Below, one piece after another: positions 5,790 through 7,687 of a stretch of 7,687 bases of DNA. Each line of letters begins with the position of its first letter. Within the stretch, counting starts at the first letter, position 1. Below the pieces are notes generated by a model. The model was not told the origin of the DNA. It saw only the letters and a program-made list of their open reading frames with translations, and did no database searches. Position numbers and translations under genes: made by a program. This DNA is from DAOTVD01 sp034437075 (GTDB taxonomy: Bacteria; Chloroflexota; Anaerolineae; Aggregatilineales; J027): NCBI GenBank assembly GCA_034437075.1, contig DAOTVD010000247.1, forward strand, positions 1 through 7,687, written 5' to 3'.

Positions 5790-5862
5790 GCCTCCTTAGC
5801 TCAGTGGATAGAGCAGCGGTCTTCTAAACCGTTGGTCGGGAGTTCGAATCTTCCAGGGGGCG
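5790..5862 (+). tRNA. tRNA-Arg, anticodon UCU (reads AGA/AGG)
   Basis: A complete 73-base cloverleaf. The acceptor stem GCCTCCT (5790-5796) pairs with AGGGGGC (5855-5861) with one T-G pair. The D stem GCTC/GAGC is at 5799-5802 and 5811-5814. The anticodon stem GCGGT/ACCGT (5816-5820 and 5828-5832) has a terminal G-T pair. The loop CTTCTAA holds anticodon TCT at 5823-5825. The T stem GGGAG/CTTCC has a TTCGAAT loop, and the discriminator is G at 5862. CCA is not encoded, so it must be added after transcription. No terminator lies between it and the next gene; the first terminator-like structure is at 5968-5997, inside that gene. Confidence 0.96.
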
Positions 5863-5892
5863 TTTAACCAGTCATACGGATCAGGTCTTTTG

Positions 5893-7611
5893 ATGCCCGA
5901 AGTTGTGAAAAGCCAGGCCCGCCATACCGCACAGGTCACGTTGCCGGATGGGCGGGTTTACGAAGGGCCGCGCGGCATGCCGCTTGCGGTTTTTTTTGCA
6001 TCAGCCCAGGCCGAAGATAATACCCCCCTGGAAGGTCGGGCCGTGGCCGCTATGGTGGGCAACCGCTTACGCGAGTTGACATTCCCGGTGAGGCATGACA
6101 TGGCGGTTCGTCCAATCGTGATGTCCGACCCGGACGGCGTGCGGATTTACCGGCGGTCGCTCGTGTTTTTGCTGGTGGCCGCCGCCAAAGCCGCCTTACC
6201 CCAGGCGCAAGTCTTCGTGGAACATTCCTTGCCCCAACAAGCCTATTTTTGCCATGTGGAGGGCCGCGCGCAATTGTCGCCAGCAGAATTGGCTACGCTG
6301 GATGCAACCATGCGGCAGATGATTGAGGCCGCAACGCCCATCCAGCGCCACCGTATGAGCCTAGAAGAAGCCAAAGACTTCTTCGCCCAGCGCGGTGATG
6401 AAGAAAAGGTGCGTTTGCTCGCCTTTCGCACGCGCGATTATTTGCGAGTCTATCAACTCGGTGATTTTTCCGATTATTTTTTTGGGTATATGGTGCCCTC
6501 TACGGATTATCTGCGCTGGTTCGGGCTGGAACATGTCGAAGATGGCTTTTTGCTGCGCTATCCTAGCCGCCGCACACCGGGCCAGATCACGCCCTGGCAG
6601 GGCATCAGCAAAGTTGCGGATGTCTTTCAGCAACAGGCGCAATGGCTACGCTTGCTCAATGTGCGGGATATTGGGCAATTGAACCAGGCCAACCAGGCTG
6701 GGTATATGCGCGAACTCATTCTGGTGACGGAAGCCCTGCACGAACGGCGCATTGCCGAAATCAGCCACCATATTGCTGACCGACATACCACGGGGGCTGA
6801 ATTGATCTTGATTGCCGGGCCGACGTCTTCTGGCAAGACGACCTTTTCGAAACGCCTGGCTATTCAACTGATGACGCACGGCATTCAACCCTTTACCCTG
6901 GCCTTGGATGATTTTTTCGTAGATCGGGATAAAACGCCCCTCGATGACCAGGGCGAATACGACTTCGAAACCCTGCATGCGGTGAATATCGATTTGTTCA
7001 ACGATTGCCTGACCCGCTTGATGGCGGGCCAGCCAGTGCAATTGCCGCGCTTTGATTTCCACCTGGGCAAGAGTGTGCCGGGCAAAACCGTCCAGCTATC
7101 GCGCGAGCATGTCATCATTGTGGAAGGCATCCATGGCCTAAACCCGGAGTTAACCCCGGCCATCCCTACTGCGCGTATGCATCGCATTTATGTATCCGCG
7201 CTGACCCAACTCAATATTGACCGCTATAACCGAGTCTCCACGACTGATGTGCGGCTGATCCGGCGCATTGTACGCGATGTGCGCCACCGAGGCTGGAACG
7301 CGACGGACACACTAGCCCGCTGGGAAAGCGTCAGCAAGGGCGAACGGCGTAATATCTTCCCCTATCAAGAGCGTGCCGACGACGTCTTCAATTCAGCCCT
7401 GGTGTATGAATTGGCCGTTTTACGCCCGCTAGTCGAGCCCTTATTGCTGAGTGTGAATCTCGATCATCCGAAATGGACGGAAGCCAACCGTTTGCTATCG
7501 TTTTTGGCGTGGGTTGCCCCCACGGATGATAACGGCATCCCGGATAATTCATTATTACGTGAGTTTATCGGTGGTTCGAATCTGCAGGAATACTATCCAG
7601 GAGCCCGCTAG
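5893..7611 (+). CDS. Nucleoside (uridine) kinase with ThrRS-like TGS and SAD N-terminal domains
   Basis: A 572-residue cytosolic P-loop kinase expected to phosphorylate uridine or a related nucleoside (pyrimidine salvage). Residues 13-62 are a TGS-like domain. About 85-245 resembles the second additional domain of threonyl-tRNA synthetase, with GDFSDYFFGYMVPST (190-204) matching the GDF-DLCxGPHxPxT region. Its Cys and His are lost (F and M), and the HxxxH motif reads RRSLVF, so editing is not expected. The kinase domain follows: Walker A GPTSSGKT (309-316), DDFF (339-342), EYDF (355-358), IIVEGIHGL (408-416) and a LID-like Arg-rich helix RLIRRIVRDVRHRG (454-467). This fusion is a known family in Firmicutes, Thermotogae and others. 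ATG 5893 was preferred to the adjacent TTG 5890; the Shine-Dalgarno is weak (AGG at 5883-5885). It begins 30 bases after tRNA-Arg. Confidence 0.9.
   Translation: MPEVVKSQARHTAQVTLPDGRVYEGPRGMPLAVFFASAQAEDNTPLEGRAVAAMVGNRLRELTFPVRHDMAVRPIVMSDPDGVRIYRRSLVFLLVAAAKAALPQAQVFVEHSLPQQAYFCHVEGRAQLSPAELATLDATMRQMIEAATPIQRHRMSLEEAKDFFAQRGDEEKVRLLAFRTRDYLRVYQLGDFSDYFFGYMVPSTDYLRWFGLEHVEDGFLLRYPSRRTPGQITPWQGISKVADVFQQQAQWLRLLNVRDIGQLNQANQAGYMRELILVTEALHERRIAEISHHIADRHTTGAELILIAGPTSSGKTTFSKRLAIQLMTHGIQPFTLALDDFFVDRDKTPLDDQGEYDFETLHAVNIDLFNDCLTRLMAGQPVQLPRFDFHLGKSVPGKTVQLSREHVIIVEGIHGLNPELTPAIPTARMHRIYVSALTQLNIDRYNRVSTTDVRLIRRIVRDVRHRGWNATDTLARWESVSKGERRNIFPYQERADDVFNSALVYELAVLRPLVEPLLLSVNLDHPKWTEANRLLSFLAWVAPTDDNGIPDNSLLREFIGGSNLQEYYPGAR
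5968..5997 (+). terminator. Intrinsic-terminator-like hairpin plus T8 inside the kinase coding region
   Basis: CCGC (5968-5971) pairs with GCGG (5986-5989). Nested inside, GCGG (5972-5975) pairs with CCGC (5980-5983) around a CATG loop, leaving a two-base TT bulge. Eight T residues (5990-5997) follow immediately. This has every mark of an intrinsic terminator, yet it lies in codons 26-35 of the kinase gene. It is about 106 bases after the end of tRNA-Arg and is the first terminator-like structure downstream of it. It could end tRNA transcripts, with read-through depending on ribosomes translating the kinase start. The structure is seen directly; the function is inferred. Confidence 0.55.
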
Positions 7612-7614
7612 ACA

Positions 7615-7643
7615 TTGCATTCCCTCCGTGGGGCTTCTATAGT
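7615..7643 (+). promoter_or_regulatory. Promoter-like pair upstream of a gene beyond the window edge
   Basis: TTGCAT (7615-7620, three of six) and TATAGT (7638-7643, five of six) are 17 bases apart, placing a start near 7650. They lie just after the kinase stop. No terminator structure is visible in the 76-base tail, so read-through from the kinase gene is also possible. Confidence 0.45.
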
Positions 7644-7673
7644 AGAAATAGCAATCTCGAAACTTTTTGGCCA

Positions 7674-7679
7674 GAGGAG
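7674..7679 (+). promoter_or_regulatory. Shine-Dalgarno sequence for a gene starting just past the window end
   Basis: GAGGAG at 7674-7679 is followed by eight bases without a start codon before the window ends. A plus-strand gene would therefore begin within a few bases of the right edge. Nothing can be said about its product. Confidence 0.45.
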
Positions 7680-7687
7680 CCTAAAGA

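Noticed and set aside
6475..6484. Second T-run inside the kinase gene
   Set aside because: No GC-rich hairpin precedes it; it is explained by Phe and Tyr codons in the GDFSDYFFG motif.
1..7687. Mobile elements, CRISPR arrays, phage or toxin-antitoxin modules
   Set aside because: No transposase, integrase, direct-repeat array, terminal inverted repeats or target duplications were seen. The DarG-like protein has no DarT toxin partner here, so a toxin-antitoxin call is not supported.

Overview
The window looks like a piece of bacterial core genome, about 53% GC by eye. It is most likely from the Chloroflexota (Anaerolineae-like). That placement is inferred from the style of the encoded proteins: a ThrRS-like nucleoside kinase, SecE and NusG with long charged N-terminal extensions, and two conserved-looking proteins I can only loosely associate with that phylum. 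No marker here proves it.

Region 1 (1-3557) is the classical translation/transcription/secretion cluster, all on the plus strand: the tail of tuf (EF-Tu), rpmG (L33), secE, nusG, rplK (L11) and rplA (L1). The usual tRNA-Trp between rpmG and secE is absent. In its place are two hairpins, one a perfect 12-bp stem. Between rplK and rplA is a short stem-loop partly resembling an L1-binding site; it carries a Shine-Dalgarno-preceded three-codon ORF. The expected rplJ-rplL genes do not follow rplA. Seven bases after rplA begins a 156-residue protein that I read as a degenerate macro (ADP-ribose-binding) domain related in layout to DarG-type macrodomains.

Region 2 (about 3584-5720) starts with a strong extended -10 promoter (TGCTATAAT). 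It holds two genes of unknown function: a large (~525-538 aa) acidic, apparently multidomain protein and a 139-aa protein with a predicted C-terminal helix-turn-helix. They are 73 bases apart and probably form one transcription unit.

Region 3 (5751-7611) has a sigma70-type promoter directly in front of a tRNA-Arg (anticodon UCU). Thirty bases later comes a 572-aa nucleoside (uridine) kinase fused to a ThrRS-like TGS/SAD N-terminus whose metal-binding residues are lost. A textbook intrinsic-terminator structure (GC hairpin plus eight T) lies inside codons 26-35 of this gene, suggesting that tRNA termination and kinase expression compete. The last 76 bases contain a promoter-like pair and a Shine-Dalgarno sequence for a gene starting just beyond the window.

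The parts most worth a second look are the macrodomain gene in the ribosomal operon, the uncharacterised two-gene unit, the terminator embedded in the kinase gene, and the second transmembrane segment of SecE.
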